Shown here: one piece after another, positions 1 through 11,432 of the stretch | How positions within the stretch are numbered: position 1 is the first letter of the stretch | Layout: each line of letters begins with the position of its first letter | NCBI RefSeq assembly: GCF_031877795.1 | Contig: NC_133955.1 | Span: 3,286,001-3,350,000, forward strand | From: Strix aluco | Lineage: Eukaryota; Chordata; Aves; Strigiformes; Strigidae | Direction of reading: 5' to 3' | Length of the DNA: 64,000 bases | Program-made: the position numbers and the translations under genes | The notes under the pieces: model-generated | The model's input: only the letters and a program-made list of their open reading frames with translations | What the model was told of the DNA's origin: nothing | Database searches by the model: none

Positions 1-3000
1 GATCCCAGCTCATGTCCTGCTTTTCCGCAACATTTCCATCAGCTCAGGGTAATCGAGGTGTCCCTGCTCCGAATCCTGCCCAGGTCCCTGCTGTGGCCAG
101 GTGTAATTTTGGCATCCTTGGGGATGGAGATGGGCTCCATTGCAGTTCTGTGCCACTCTTGCTGGAAGTAATTAATATTTTTCCTTCTTTTTAATTGGTA
201 TTTCCCTTCCTGCATCTGCCAGTGGCTCCAGCATCGGCCCTTGGGCTGGGGTGGCAATTCAGCCGATGGCTCTGCCCTCCATGAGCTGAGCCCTGGGGGC
301 CATGACCGTGGGGGTGCAAGAGGGAGGATGTGACCCACGAGGAAACCACAAACGGTTTCGATGTGTTTATTAGCCCAGACACAACTTCCCTGGCCTTGTT
401 GCTCAACGCCGGCTGCTGCATTGCAAAGCCGCTCAAGCTCGCCTTGATGCGCATCAAGGATGTGCAATGGGTGGGGGGGGATGCAGCACCCATGGGTGCA
501 CAGTGATGACCCTGTCCAGTGCCTAGGGTGGCCCTGAGGGATGGCTGTGCCCCTGGGACAAGGCAGAGGTGGGTTTTTGGGGTGGATCTCAGCTCCGGCA
601 TGGCCAGGAGTGATGTCCCCACGGCCTGGCGATGCGGGAGCGGAGCTGGAGCAGCGCGTGAGCTGGGGTGTTGCGTCGCCGTCACCCTGGGGTGTTGCTC
701 GCTGTCGTGGAAAGGGTGAGTGGTGCTGGCCGTGGGTCACACTCTCTCCCCCAGGAAAATCTCAGGCAAAGGTTATTCTTAAAAAAATGATAAGTTTCCT
801 CTTTTCCTTCCTCATCAAAGGCACGTGGTGATGAGGTCATGGAGCGCCTGGGCTCGCAGCAGGACGTGCTTCCAGCTCGGCGTAATCACGTCCCCAGGGC
901 CGCGGCGAGACTGTTCTTGGCGGGCTCTGGGCGAGCGGTGGGGGGAGGTTTCTCCTGCCTCTGCCCCCATCCAGCAGCGCTCCCCCGCTGCCCCTCCAGC
1001 TCCACTTTCCTCCTGGTCAAGCGACCACATCCTGAGCCAGCCCCGGGGTTGTTTCCTTCGGTCCTGCGGGGTTTCCCAGAGCGGCTTCTGCATCCCAGAG
1101 GCAAATGTGGCTTTGCACGGAAAATCAGCCCCAGATGTGCCTGAGCCACTGCTGCTGCAGCGCCATGAGCAGGGACGGGGCCTGGGGAGAGCTTGGGGAC
1201 ATGGGGACAGCAGAAGGGACCTGTTGGGTGACTGGGATCTGAGAGCCAGTAGCTCCTGGGGGGGTTTATCCCACCCATCGGGGAGCATGGGCAGGGTGAC
1301 AGTGTCCTCTCTGCAGCCGGGTGCTCCCCAGGAAGGGGTGATAGGGGCACCCAGGAGCTCCCCCCTCCTTGGGGACAGTCACTGGGCTATGGAGCAGTGC
1401 CACCAGCATCAGGCTAAGCAGAGCCCTGGTATTTTGGCTGTGTGCAATTGCCTTGTGCAGCCTCCAGCTTGGCCGTGCAGCCTTTGGCTTGGGAGGACAT
1501 GGGGCAGCTCCCCTTTGATCAGCTGCCGATTCCCATCCTGGGATTGTTTTCTGGGAAGCAGGATCGTTTGTCCGCAGGAGGCAGGTCCCCATCGCCATGC
1601 CACCACCCTCCCTGGCCAAGCCGCTGGGAGCCGGGCTCTGTCCCTGGGCGATGGCACAGCCATGCCAGGGGGTCACCATGAATTTTCACAGATCAGTGAT
1701 GCTTGGGGACCGCTGGGGACATCACGGCCGAGGTCCTTGGCTTGAGCGTGGGGCTGCTGGCCCTGCTCGGGGCAAACTGGCTGAGGGCTCTGGGGCGGGA
1801 ACCGCACGCTAATCAAAAGAGGATGGAAAACTCTTGTGGTTGCTTAGAAATGAAGCACGGCTACGAGCAGACCACACCAGCCTCCAGATGCGACAGCAGT
1901 GGCCGCGGGATGAAATTCCGCTGGATTATATTTAATTATGAGCGCCAAGAGGGGGGTGGCAGCAGCAGACTGGCCCAGTGGCATCGCTGGGCAAGGGAGA
2001 GCAGAGTGGAGCCCCTTCCCCATGACTGGGAGTGGGTCTGGGGACAGATGGGCCACAGCTTGCACCCAGGTCTCCTTGCTGAGCTGAGACTTGCCTGGCT
2101 CATCTCAGCCCCTAAATTTAAGCCTTTTCTCGATCTTTGGGGATCCTTGGTCCATCCCATTGCTTGGGGTGGGAGGAATCACGCCGGAGGCTGCCGACTG
2201 TCTCCATGACTCGAAGGCACTCAACATCCTGGCCCCCATCCTGCATCCTCCCCGTGCAAGGACACGGAAAATGACCCAAACGCAGGGTCCAGGCGAGGGG
2301 CCCCCCTGAGCATCACCCGCTCTCTGGGGCCACAAGCGCCCTTGCAGGTTTCCTATCGCGGTTTTGTGCTCTTCGGCCTCACCAAGCACCGCTTCCGCCC
2401 ACCCCGTTGCGACAGAGTGTTGCTCCATGGGGTTTCGAAGGGGCCGCGGGGCCGTTTTTGCCGGCGGTCCCACGGGCCGGAGGGCTGCCGGGCGGGAGGA
2501 TGGGCGGAGGCGCAGCAGCACATGCCAAGATGCATCAGCCTGTGTTTTTCTGGTGGTGGCTGAAGGTTGTTTGTGCTGTCCCGGGGATGATACAATGCTC
2601 TTGGCGTAGGTGCACAACCCGGCTGCCGGGCACACGCGGTGCTATCGGCTGGGAGGAAAACGATTCCGGGCTACCCCGAAGCACCTCCTCCTCTAAACAA
2701 GAGCCACAGTCCCCCCAAAACTGCTGCAAAACCCTATTTTTGACCAACTTTGCTGCATGCCTGCATGAGCACCCCCCTTCCCAGCGCTGCTCAACCCCCG
2801 CCTGGCATTCACAGCACGGCCGATGCTCCCCACGGCGGGATGGGGTGTTTGCTCCCTGGCTGAGCAGGGAAACAGTTCATCTGCTGAAAGGACCATTAGT
2901 TTTCTTGGAAAAAGCAGCAAAAGCATCAAAATTGGAGTCTCCAACCACACGCAAACAGCTGGAGTTCGTTCACTCCATGGCTGGGGGCTGTTCGGCTCTG

Positions 3001-6000
3001 CTATTGGGTGCGGATGGAGGTCGCAATGGGAAGAGGATGGGGAAAAGGGTGAAGGTGTCAGGATGGGAAATGTCCCCTGGCAGGGAAGCCGAGATTGCCG
3101 AGATGGAGGCAGGAGCACCTCGTCCAGCTGCGAGGGAGATGGGAAAGGCCGGATTTAGCATCGGCGTTGACCGGGGAGCGTGGGAGCGGCGGGAGTGGGC
3201 TGCGCTCGCCAGCCCGGGGAGATGCCGGCACGACACTGGTTGCATCGGTCCTGCCGTGTCCCCTCTTGTGATGCTGGACCTGGGCTGCCTGGAAGCAGGG
3301 GAGTTGGAATCAATGTTTGTAACACATTTATTTGGTTTCCCAGAGCCCGAAAGATGCTTTTAATAAACCCGAGTGGATTCCAGACCCTTCCCAAGTGCGG
3401 AGTTTGGCTGGAGAAGCGTGAGGCTGGAGAGATTTTTGCAACATCCCCAAACTCCTCTTCGCCCCCTTATCACCACCTTCACCCCCACCAGCCATTGCAG
3501 TGGGTCCAAAAGTCTTGTTTTCAGCCCAAAATGAACCACTTGGCCCCTGGCCAGGGCACCGGGCTGCCAGCACAGCTGGGCTTGCAGCATGCGTGTGCTG
3601 TGGCATCGGCACACCCGGCACCGGCAGCTCCCCCAGCACCACGATCCCTCTGAAGAGCCGCCTGAAATTCATCCCTGCGATGGGAAAGGGCCGGATCCAG
3701 CTGCGGGGAGCTCTCACGGCCAAGGCTCATTAGGGCTAAACCTCCACCAGCCTCCCTTGACCTGCTGTTGGCATCCCGTCCCCCCAGGTAGGGCTCGGGC
3801 TCTCGGAGGCCATCCCGGAGCCATGGGCAGGATGGAGGAGGCAGCTTTAGGGTGCTAAAACCTCTGCTGCTAATGAAAAACAGGCTCTGTGCAGGCAAAC
3901 AGCTGATCCGTGGCGGCCGAGCTGAGTAATGCCTCGAATTCCTGGCAGGAGCTGCTTCCTTTCGGGAGGCGAGGGCTCCTTCCCCGGCAGGCAGGGCCCT
4001 TCGTGTCCCCCCCCGAGCACGGGGCTCTCCCAGGGGATGAGCTCAGGGACCTGTTAGCACCCAGCTGCCCCTGGGGGATCGGGGCTGGTGCCAGGCAATA
4101 AAATGATGGGGTTTTGCACGCTGCAGGGGGTCTGGTGGGTGATGGTCTGTCTGCTTGTCCAGCGTCCTGCCCGTCCATCCACCCAGCTGGCCCCATAGGT
4201 GCTTGTCGCAGTCTCCCTCCATCTGCGGTGAGGAAGATGATGGGGGGTTGAGCCCCGTTGCACCCTGCAATGCCTGGGAACGGTTCCTTGTCCCTCAGGG
4301 TGTCACTTTGGCTGGTAGGGACATCCTGTGGAGCTGGGGGATGGATGCAAACAGGGAAAGGAGCTCAGCAACTCCCTGGGATGGATCCTGTGCGGGGGAG
4401 AACTTCTGTCAGCGGCAGGGCAGGACGGCAGCTGGGTGTGGAGCAGGATGAGGCCATGACTCAGCCTTCACCAGGGTTCTCGTACGCCCCAACACGTCCC
4501 CTCTCCCCCTCCTTCCCCCGCAAAGCCTTGGCGGCACCTGGGGAGCCGGGGGTGCAGCCGGGAATGGGGCCCTGCGTGTGTGTGTCCGTGGTGGAGATCG
4601 GGGCCAGTCGCTGATGTAAACAGCTCCGGCTGCAGATAAACAACCAGCCCCGGCGGGGAGGACAAATGGCTCCTCTGTTCCCGTGCGGGACGGCTCCAGA
4701 CCCTCCCCGCGACGCCCCGGCAGCATCCCCATCGCTCAGAGTCAGTGGCTCGAAACACCCCTTCCCACCATGCAATTGTGGGTGACAAGGGGGTGGCACC
4801 CCGTCAGCCTGGGGCTGGACCCATATGGGGTGCAGATGCCCGATTTGGGGGGCAGAGGGAGGGATTGAGCCACCTGGACACGCGCTGAGGTCAGGGATGA
4901 TGCTGGCTCCATCCATCATGGCAGCCTGAGGGCCGTGACATCCCGGCGAGGGTTTGGCTGGTGGTTGTGCCTGACCCCGGTGACAGCCAGTGACCCCCCA
5001 GCCCTCCCGAGGTGGGTGCTGCCGGTCTCCCCCCACAGCGGCGCCGAGACCGGGCATCTCTGGAGAGTTCCCAAGCCCTTTGCCCATCCTGCCCCCGGTC
5101 CTGGCACAGAGCTGCGCTCCCCCCGCTGCTTCTCAACCGCTCGCCCCCACCTGTGCCCAGCTGCTCCTGGCGCAGCCCCCAGACCCCCCCCCCGCTGCCG
5201 TGGGTCAGCACCCTCTTGGCTCCAGCCAGGCTGAGCTGGAGGGTGCCGTGGTTGCACCCACGCAGCACCGAGTGATGCCAAGACAGTGGGTGCTCCCTGC
5301 GTGGGGCTGAGTAGGGGATGGGGCACACTGGGGGCTGTGACCCCCCCCCCAGCACCTTTGTTCACGCTATACTGGGGGTTCTGGGGAGCCCTGGGCACCC
5401 ATGGGTGCAGGCCCCCAGAGCGTGGGCACAGGGAGATGCTGCACAGTGGGCAGCCTCCTGCTGCCACCCTAAAACCGCTGCAGCCAAGGGGCTGCTGGTG
5501 GCACCTCCTGCCCCCCCTTGTCCCCTCCAGCCTCGGTGGGTGCCGGCGGGCAGCCGCCCGGGAAGGCTTTTGGCTCCAGCTCCAGCCGCATTCCTCTGTG
5601 GAGGGAGGAGCGGAGCTGGAGCCTGGCATGACTCAGCCCCAGCCACGAGGGCTGGGGACACGCCGGTGACCCATGTGGGGCCATAACCCGTCCTGTGTCC
5701 CCTCTCACCACCTGGCATGGGTGAACCCTCCCCGAGCCAAGGGGCTGAGCTGTATCCATGCCCAGGGACCCCCCAGCTCGCGCCGGGGAGGTGACACATC
5801 CCCCAGGAGCCCCGGCGGTTGAGGACGTCCAGACCCCGGGTTATGATAACTCTAAAAAGGGACTTTCTCCGCGGGCGCTGGACGCAGCCTGACCCTGCGG
5901 TTCCCTCGCTCCCAGCCTGGCTGGCTGACAGCCACCGATTCCCCTGCGCTGGGATCCGGCCAGGGCTCCCCTCCCGTGGGTGCCCACCCCATGGGGAGGG

Positions 6001-8240
6001 GGCTGCTGCTGGGGAACCGCGAACATGGGGGTGATTGGGGCTGGATGGGGTGGTCCAGAGCAGGACAGAGGGTCCCAGTCTGGAGCAGGCAGCATGGGAG
6101 GGATGGAGAGGAGGAAGCAGGGGGCTCGCTGTGAGGTGAAGGCTCCAGTCTCATCCCGCCGCCTGCTCGTGACATCCCGAGTCCCCACCACTGGCAGTGG
6201 GACAGGGTGGGGGGAGCGCCCGCCACCCACATTCCTCCACTCCTCAGGGAACCGGTTTGGGACCTTCCCACGGGGATTTCCAGCCTGGGCACACACCGCT
6301 CCAGCCCGGATCGTGCTGGGGGGGAGGGCTCCGCGGTCCTGGGGCTGCTGCAGCGCCCGGGACACTCGTCCACTGGCTGCGGGGAGAGTGTCCTGGCTCC
6401 GCAGTGAATCACCAGGGAAGGAACTGATTAAGAGCTTGCAGCACTTTCTTGCTGGAAATAACTTTCTCCACAGGGGCTGTTTGCAGGCCAAGGCTGGTCC
6501 CCCGACGCAGCCGGGGGTGGCTTTGGATGTGCTGCAGGTTCTACCCCCTCTTTGGTGCTCGCTGGCCCAAAAACGCCTCCCAAAATGAGGCATTGGGTCG
6601 GGATGTGCTCCTGCTCCCATCGGGGGTGGGAAGAGGGGGAATTGCTGGAGCTGAAGCTGCCAGACCAGTTTCCCACCAGCTCCCTGAGCAGGAGGGTTGA
6701 GGACCGGGGATGCTCTAACCTGAGATACAGAGGAGATGCGGTTGCAAGTGGGATGGTACCAGTGTCTGGTCCAGGCCCTTTGGAGCTGGGAGCAACCTGC
6801 ATCCCCCTTCCTGCATCCCTGCATCCCCCCTGTGTTGGGGGCCAGCAGATGTGGGGAGCCCCCCAGGATGCCCAGGAGCCCCCACAGCCTCACCCTGCCT
6901 TTCCCCCCTGGGTGACAGCCTCAGGGCTTGGAGATGGGCACAGCAGCCCCCAGGCAGTACCAGAGCAGTGAGAGTGCCACTGGTCCCAGTCTGCAACTGG
7001 GAGAGGGACACGCAGGTGTTGTTTCCACACACCCCCCCCATTATTTTACCAGCAGGCACGGGGGGGGGGGGGCTGCCACCGATGTCACCCGCCGCCGCTC
7101 TTGTTGTCGTCTCTATTTCTGCCCCGTGACTCAGGGATTTCAGCAGGTTTGGGAGGGGAGGAGGGGCAGAAGCCACTTCCCTGCCAAAGAAAAGAGGCAG
7201 CTGCTGCTCCCGGCCACCGTCACGCAGGGGGTGGATTATTAACCCGAGCGCAATGCCATCGGTCCGTCCCCCCGTCCCCCTGCCCGCGCTCGCTTGTCCC
7301 ATGACTCGGGGACGTGACACTTTTCCGGTCACTTAAAAGGAGGAGTGGAGGGAATGAGTGTGCAGGAGATAAGAAGGAGCGTGGTCCTCAGTCGGTGTAA
7401 AAGGGCCTCATGTGCTGGCACGGGGTCCCCGTGAGTCACCCCCCGGGGCTGGCATCACCCAGCTGTGTCCCTTGGGTACCCACCCCGGCATCTTCCCGCT
7501 GCCGGGTGCTGCTGAGACTCCCAGGACAACTCATCGTGGAAAATGAAGATAATCTCTTGGCATCTGGGGGGAGAAAGAGGGTTATTTTGTGAGTACAGCT
7601 CATTTCTAACCCCAGCGTCCTTCCTCCCCCTGTGTCCTCAGCATCAATATTTACCTGCGTGCAGCGGCTAAGGGCCACCCATGGGTGATAAGGACACACG
7701 TGGCACCCATGAACCGGTGCAGATTTGATGCCGTTGCAGGGCTGTCACTGCTGTCCCCACCTCTGGATGGCTCCCGGCTCTTCCCCAACCCCAAATTTCC
7801 GTCGTTCCTCCGCCAGGTCCCCGATCCCGGCCCTCTGCTCGCTTGGGGTTATCTCAGCTCCAAGAAAAACCCTCAGCAGCTTCTGAAACCCCGTCAGCAT
7901 TTCTGGCCCCGGGGAGCAGATACCGCTGCTTCCTCAAAGCTCGGATGTGGTGGCTGTCACTGACACGCGGCCCGGTTGTCATTGTACCCTTGTCACAGCC
8001 GCAGCCTGGGGCCGCCGCTTGCATCCAGTTGTGTTTTGTGGAGTATTTTGCTTTCTGCTCCCCTGTTGCGATGACAAACACTTGGTAAGGCAACAGCTCA
8101 CCTCTTGGCAACTAATTGTTTCCATTTGCCTGCAAACAAACAGGCAGTGGAGAATCCCCAAAGCAGAAAACGGGGCTTTCTGTGTGCCCAGCGCCTCAAC
8201 ACTGCGGGGTTTTGTCCCCAGATCCATCTCCAGAGGGATC
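1..8240. other. G+C-rich intergenic DNA upstream of CSF1; no gene recognised
   Basis: Many overlapping open frames exist on both strands, as expected where stop codons are rare in G+C-rich DNA, but none shows a known domain, a chain of exons with consistent splice phases, or a signal peptide/membrane pattern I can defend. In human the gene upstream of CSF1 is EPS8L3 on the opposite strand; I looked for its exons on the minus strand and recognised none. Scattered TGACTCA (AP-1/MARE-like) motifs occur at 4457, 5629 and 7127. No CR1 copy is visible here. Confidence 0.6.
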
Positions 8241-9052
8241 TGCTCGTGCACATCCTTGCACACGCATCCATCTGCACACTCATGGATCCTTTTGTGCACA
8301 CCCATGCACCCAACAGATCTGCTTGTGCACACGTGGGTCCATCCATGCACATGTGGGTTCATCCATGCACATGGATCCATCCATGCACACGTGGGTCCAT
8401 ACATGCACATGTGGGTCCATCCATGCACATGTGGGTCCATCCATGCACATGGATCCATCCATGTACACGTGGGTCTGTCCATACACACGTGGATCCATTC
8501 ATGCACACGTGGATCCATCCGTGCACACATGGGTCCATCCATGCACATGTGGATCCATCCATGCACACGTGGGTCCATCCATGCACATGTGGGTCCATCC
8601 ATACACATGGATCCATCCCTGCACACGTGGATCCATCCATGCACACATGGGTCCATCCCTGCACACGTGGATCCATCCATACACGTGGATCCATCCATGC
8701 ACACGTGGGTCCATCCATGCACACGTGGGTCCATCCGTGCACACATGGGTCCATCCATGCACACGTGGATCCATCCATGCACACGTGGGTCCGTCCATGC
8801 ACACGTGGGTCCATCCGTGCACACGTGGGTCCATCCATGCACGCGTGGATCCATCCATGCACACGTGGGTCCATCCGTGCACACGTGGGTCCATCCATGC
8901 ACACGTGGATCCATCCATGCACACGTGGGTCCATCCGTGCACACATGGGTCCATCCATGCACATGTGGGTCCATCCATGCACACGTGGGTCCGTCCATGC
9001 ACATGGGTCTGTCCCTGCACACACGGATCCGCCTGCGCACACGGGTCCGTTC
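8241..9052. repeat. 20-bp minisatellite, about 40 units, with an E-box in most units
   Basis: A tandem array with consensus CCATGCACACGTGGGTCCAT. Units vary mainly at GG(G/A)TCC, C(A/G)TCC and CACGTG versus CATGTG/CACATG, the last being typical CpG decay. The array is degenerate from 8241 to about 8325 and regular from 8326 to 9000. I count about 20 exact CACGTG cores, spaced mostly 20 bp or multiples of it. Because 20 is not a multiple of 3 and the unit has no stop in any frame, long open frames run through it on both strands (572 aa forward, 476 aa reverse); these are by-products of the repeat. It lies 2.3-3.1 kb upstream of the CSF1 TATA box. Confidence 0.97.
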
Positions 9053-9656
9053 ACCACCTCCGTGCCTGCTGCCGCCCCAGCACCACCAACAGCACAAGCA
9101 GCTGTGGGAGCCGGCCTCAGCTGCTGCAGGAACAACCCTGGGGCCTCTCCCCATCCTCTTGTCCCTGACACCTCCATCCCTGCCCTGCTCACACACTCCA
9201 ACACCCCAAATTCCCTCCTGGCGCTGCTCCCAGCACCCAGTGCACCCACCAGCCCTGCACCCTGCACCCCAGCATGGTGAGGGCACCCCGGTTTCCCGAA
9301 TCGCCTGCAGCCCTGTGTGCGGCAGAATCATCTCGCGTGGGCATTTCGGCTGTGGTGGGCTGCGGACGGCGCCGGGCACGTGCTGCAAGGGGAAGGGTGT
9401 CAAACCCACTCAGGATTTTCTGCAGGAAAACTTCCAGCGTGGACCAGGAGCAAGCACAAAGTCGCAGCGGAGCTGCACGTCGGCCTGGCAGATGCTCTGG
9501 GGTGCGGGGGTGCGTGGGAACGGGGCTGTGTGTGCTCGCGGGTGTGCAGCTGCGTGTGTGACGGGGGTGTGTGTTGGTGGTTTAAGTGCAAATAGAAACG
9601 TGGAACGTGGGGGTGTGCACAGCTGCATGGCTACGAGGTGTGGATGTAGGAGTGTA

Positions 9657-10202
9657 CCTCGATGAGTGGGTTCAGTTTTGGGCCCCTCACTCCAAAAAGG
9701 CCATTGAATGACTCGAGCGTGTCCAGAGAAGGGCAACGGAGCTGGTGCAGGGTCTGGAGCACAGGTCTGATGGGGAGCGGCTGAGGGAACTGGGGGGGTT
9801 TAGTCTGGAGAAGAGGAGGCTGAGGGGAGACCTCATGGCCCTCTGCAACTCCCTGAAAGGAGGGTGCAGAGAGGGGGGAGGAGTCTCTTGAGCCAAGGAA
9901 CCAGCGCCAGGACAAGAGGGAATGGCCTCAAGCTGCGCCAGGACAAGAGGGAATGGCCTCAAGCTGCGCCAGGGCAGGGTCAGACTGGCTCTTAGGAAGG
10001 ATTTCTTTGCAAAAGGGGCTGTTGGGCGTTGGAATGGGCTGCCCAGGGCAGGGGGGGAGTCCCCATCCCTGGAGGGGTTGAAGAGTCGGGTTGACCCAGC
10101 GCTGAGGGATCTGGTGGAGTTGGGAACGGTCAGGGTGAGGTTCATGGTGGGGCTGGAGGAGCTTCAAGGGCTTTTCCAACCAAGAGGATTCTGGGATTCT
10201 GT
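9657..10202 (+). mobile_element. CR1 LINE, 5'-truncated 3' end
   Basis: The sequence runs from the end of the CR1 reverse-transcriptase frame through the conserved 3' region (GAATGGGCTGCCCAGGGCAG, TCCCCATCCCTGGAGGGGTT, CTTTTCCAACC) to a terminal ATTCTGGGATTCTGTG, the CR1-type 3' end without poly-A. It is almost identical to the copy ending at 63028 and shares its 3' part with the copy at 60346-60597, so the three belong to one young subfamily. Unlike the others it carries an internal 31-bp tandem duplication at 9904-9965. Confidence 0.95.
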
Positions 10203-10870
10203 GAGTGTGTGCGTGCGTGCACGTTGGGTGTGTGTTTGTGTGCACACGTGCAGCGTGTGTGCAGGTGGGGGCGGTGTGCACATGTACATGGGTGTGCCTG
10301 CAGGTCTGGGCAGTGTGGGGTCTGGGCACACATGAACATGTGTTGAACATGTGTGTGTGTGCATGTGCCCGGGGGGAGCACGCCCATACATGTGTGCAAG
10401 CCCCAGGGCTCTGTGTGTGTGTGCTCTGTGTCTGCATGTGTGTTGTGTGTGTGTGTGCTCTGGGTGTGTGTGTTGTGTGTGTGTGAGCTGTGTGTGCGTA
10501 TGCTCTGTGTGTGCGTGTTCTCTGTGTGTGTGTGCTCTGGGGGTGTGTGTGCGTGCGTGCTCTGTGTCTGTACAGGCACCCGTGTGCAGACATGAGCAAG
10601 CACATACATGTGTGCAAGCCCCAGGACACGTGTGTGTGTGTGTGCGTGCTGCGTGTGCCCAGGGGTACAAGTGCCCAGGGGTGACCGTACACACACGCGC
10701 AGGCCCCAGCCCCGCACATGCACATCCAGGGGCGCGTGTCCGTCCCTGGCGTGGGCACACGTGTGCATGGATGTGTGTGTGTGTACATGTGCGTGTGCCC
10801 GGGGGTGTGTGTGTGTGTGTGTGTCCGGGGGGTGTGTGTGTGTCCGGGGGGTGTGTGTCCATGGGATGGT
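10203..10870. repeat. Degenerate TG/TGTGC microsatellite tract
   Basis: About 670 bp dominated by (TG)n interrupted by CGTG, CTCTG, TGCATG and CCGGGGGG, starting directly at the 3' terminus of the preceding CR1. Open frames on both strands (Cys/Val-rich forward, His/Thr-rich reverse) are products of the repeat and not genes. Alternating purine-pyrimidine sequence of this length is a known candidate for Z-DNA formation. Confidence 0.93.
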
Positions 10871-10929
10871 GCGGGGAGCAGGGGGGTGCGCACAGAGGGG
10901 ACCCCTCGAGCCCAGCCGGGCCAAGGGGG

Positions 10930-11275
10930 CCGATCTGAGCTGAGGGTCCGATCGAGCCAAGCTGAGCCAAGCCGAGCCGAGCCAAGCCGAGCTGAGCCAA
11001 GCCGAGCCGATCCGATCCGACCCGAGGGGGCCAATCCGGGTCGATCCGAGCCGCGGGGGCCGAGCGAGCCGAGCTAAGCCGAGCCAAGCCGAGCTAAGCC
11101 GATCCTATCCGATCCGATCCGGGCCGATCCGAACCGCGGGGGCCGATCGAGCCGAGCCGAGCCGAGCCGAGTCGATCCGCTCCGCTCCGCTCCGCTCCGC
11201 TCCGAGGGGGCCGATCCTGGCCGCGGGGGCCGAGCCGAGCCGAGCCGAGCCGAGCGGGGCCGGGCCGCGGCGCTG
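10930..11275. repeat. CCGAG/CCGAT/CCGCT pentanucleotide-like tract
   Basis: Imperfect pentamers (GAGCC, GATCC, CCGCT) fill about 345 bp, with pure stretches such as the TCCGC run near 11175-11205. Interspersed blocks of GGGGGCCGA recur about every 100 bp (near 11029, 11056, 11139, 11206, 11226), suggesting a higher-order repeat. The tract ends about 45 bp before the CSF1 TATA box. It has many CpGs and may be polymorphic in length. Confidence 0.9.
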
Positions 11276-11298
11276 GCCGCTCGCCAGCCCTTTCTCAT

Positions 11299-11326
11299 AA
11301 ACCACATGCTGCCGCGGCGCTATAAA
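11299..11326 (+). promoter_or_regulatory. CSF1: CSF1 core promoter: RUNX site and TATA box
   Basis: A TATAAA at 11321-11326 precedes the CSF1 start codon by about 107 bp, so transcription should begin near 11350 and leave a 5'UTR of only about 80 nt with no upstream ATG. Fifteen bp upstream, AAACCACA at 11299-11306 is the reverse complement of the RUNX consensus TGTGGTTT. RUNX1 is an established myeloid regulator; its use here is inference. The surrounding 11260-11450 is CpG-rich. Confidence 0.8.
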
Positions 11327-11432
11327 GGGGAGCGCGGCGGCGGCGGTGGCTCAGCCCGGCCCCGCTCGGCTCCGCCGCCGCCTCGCCCGCACCGCCCGGC
11401 CCCGCCGCAGCCCCGGCCCCACGGCAGCCCCC

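Noticed and set aside
39-740. 233-aa minus-strand frame at the window start, considered as part of an upstream gene such as EPS8L3
   Set aside because: No SH3, PTB or other motif and no flanking exons in phase; consistent with chance openness in G+C-rich DNA.
7947-9665. 572-aa forward open frame and overlapping 476-aa reverse frame rich in His/Pro/Thr/Cys
   Set aside because: Both are consequences of the stop-free 20-bp minisatellite, which is open in several frames on both strands. There are no splice signals, promoter or known domain.
9928-11087. Reverse-strand frames of 270-370 aa rich in His-Thr
   Set aside because: Translation of the TG/CA microsatellite and CCGAG tract; low-complexity artefacts.
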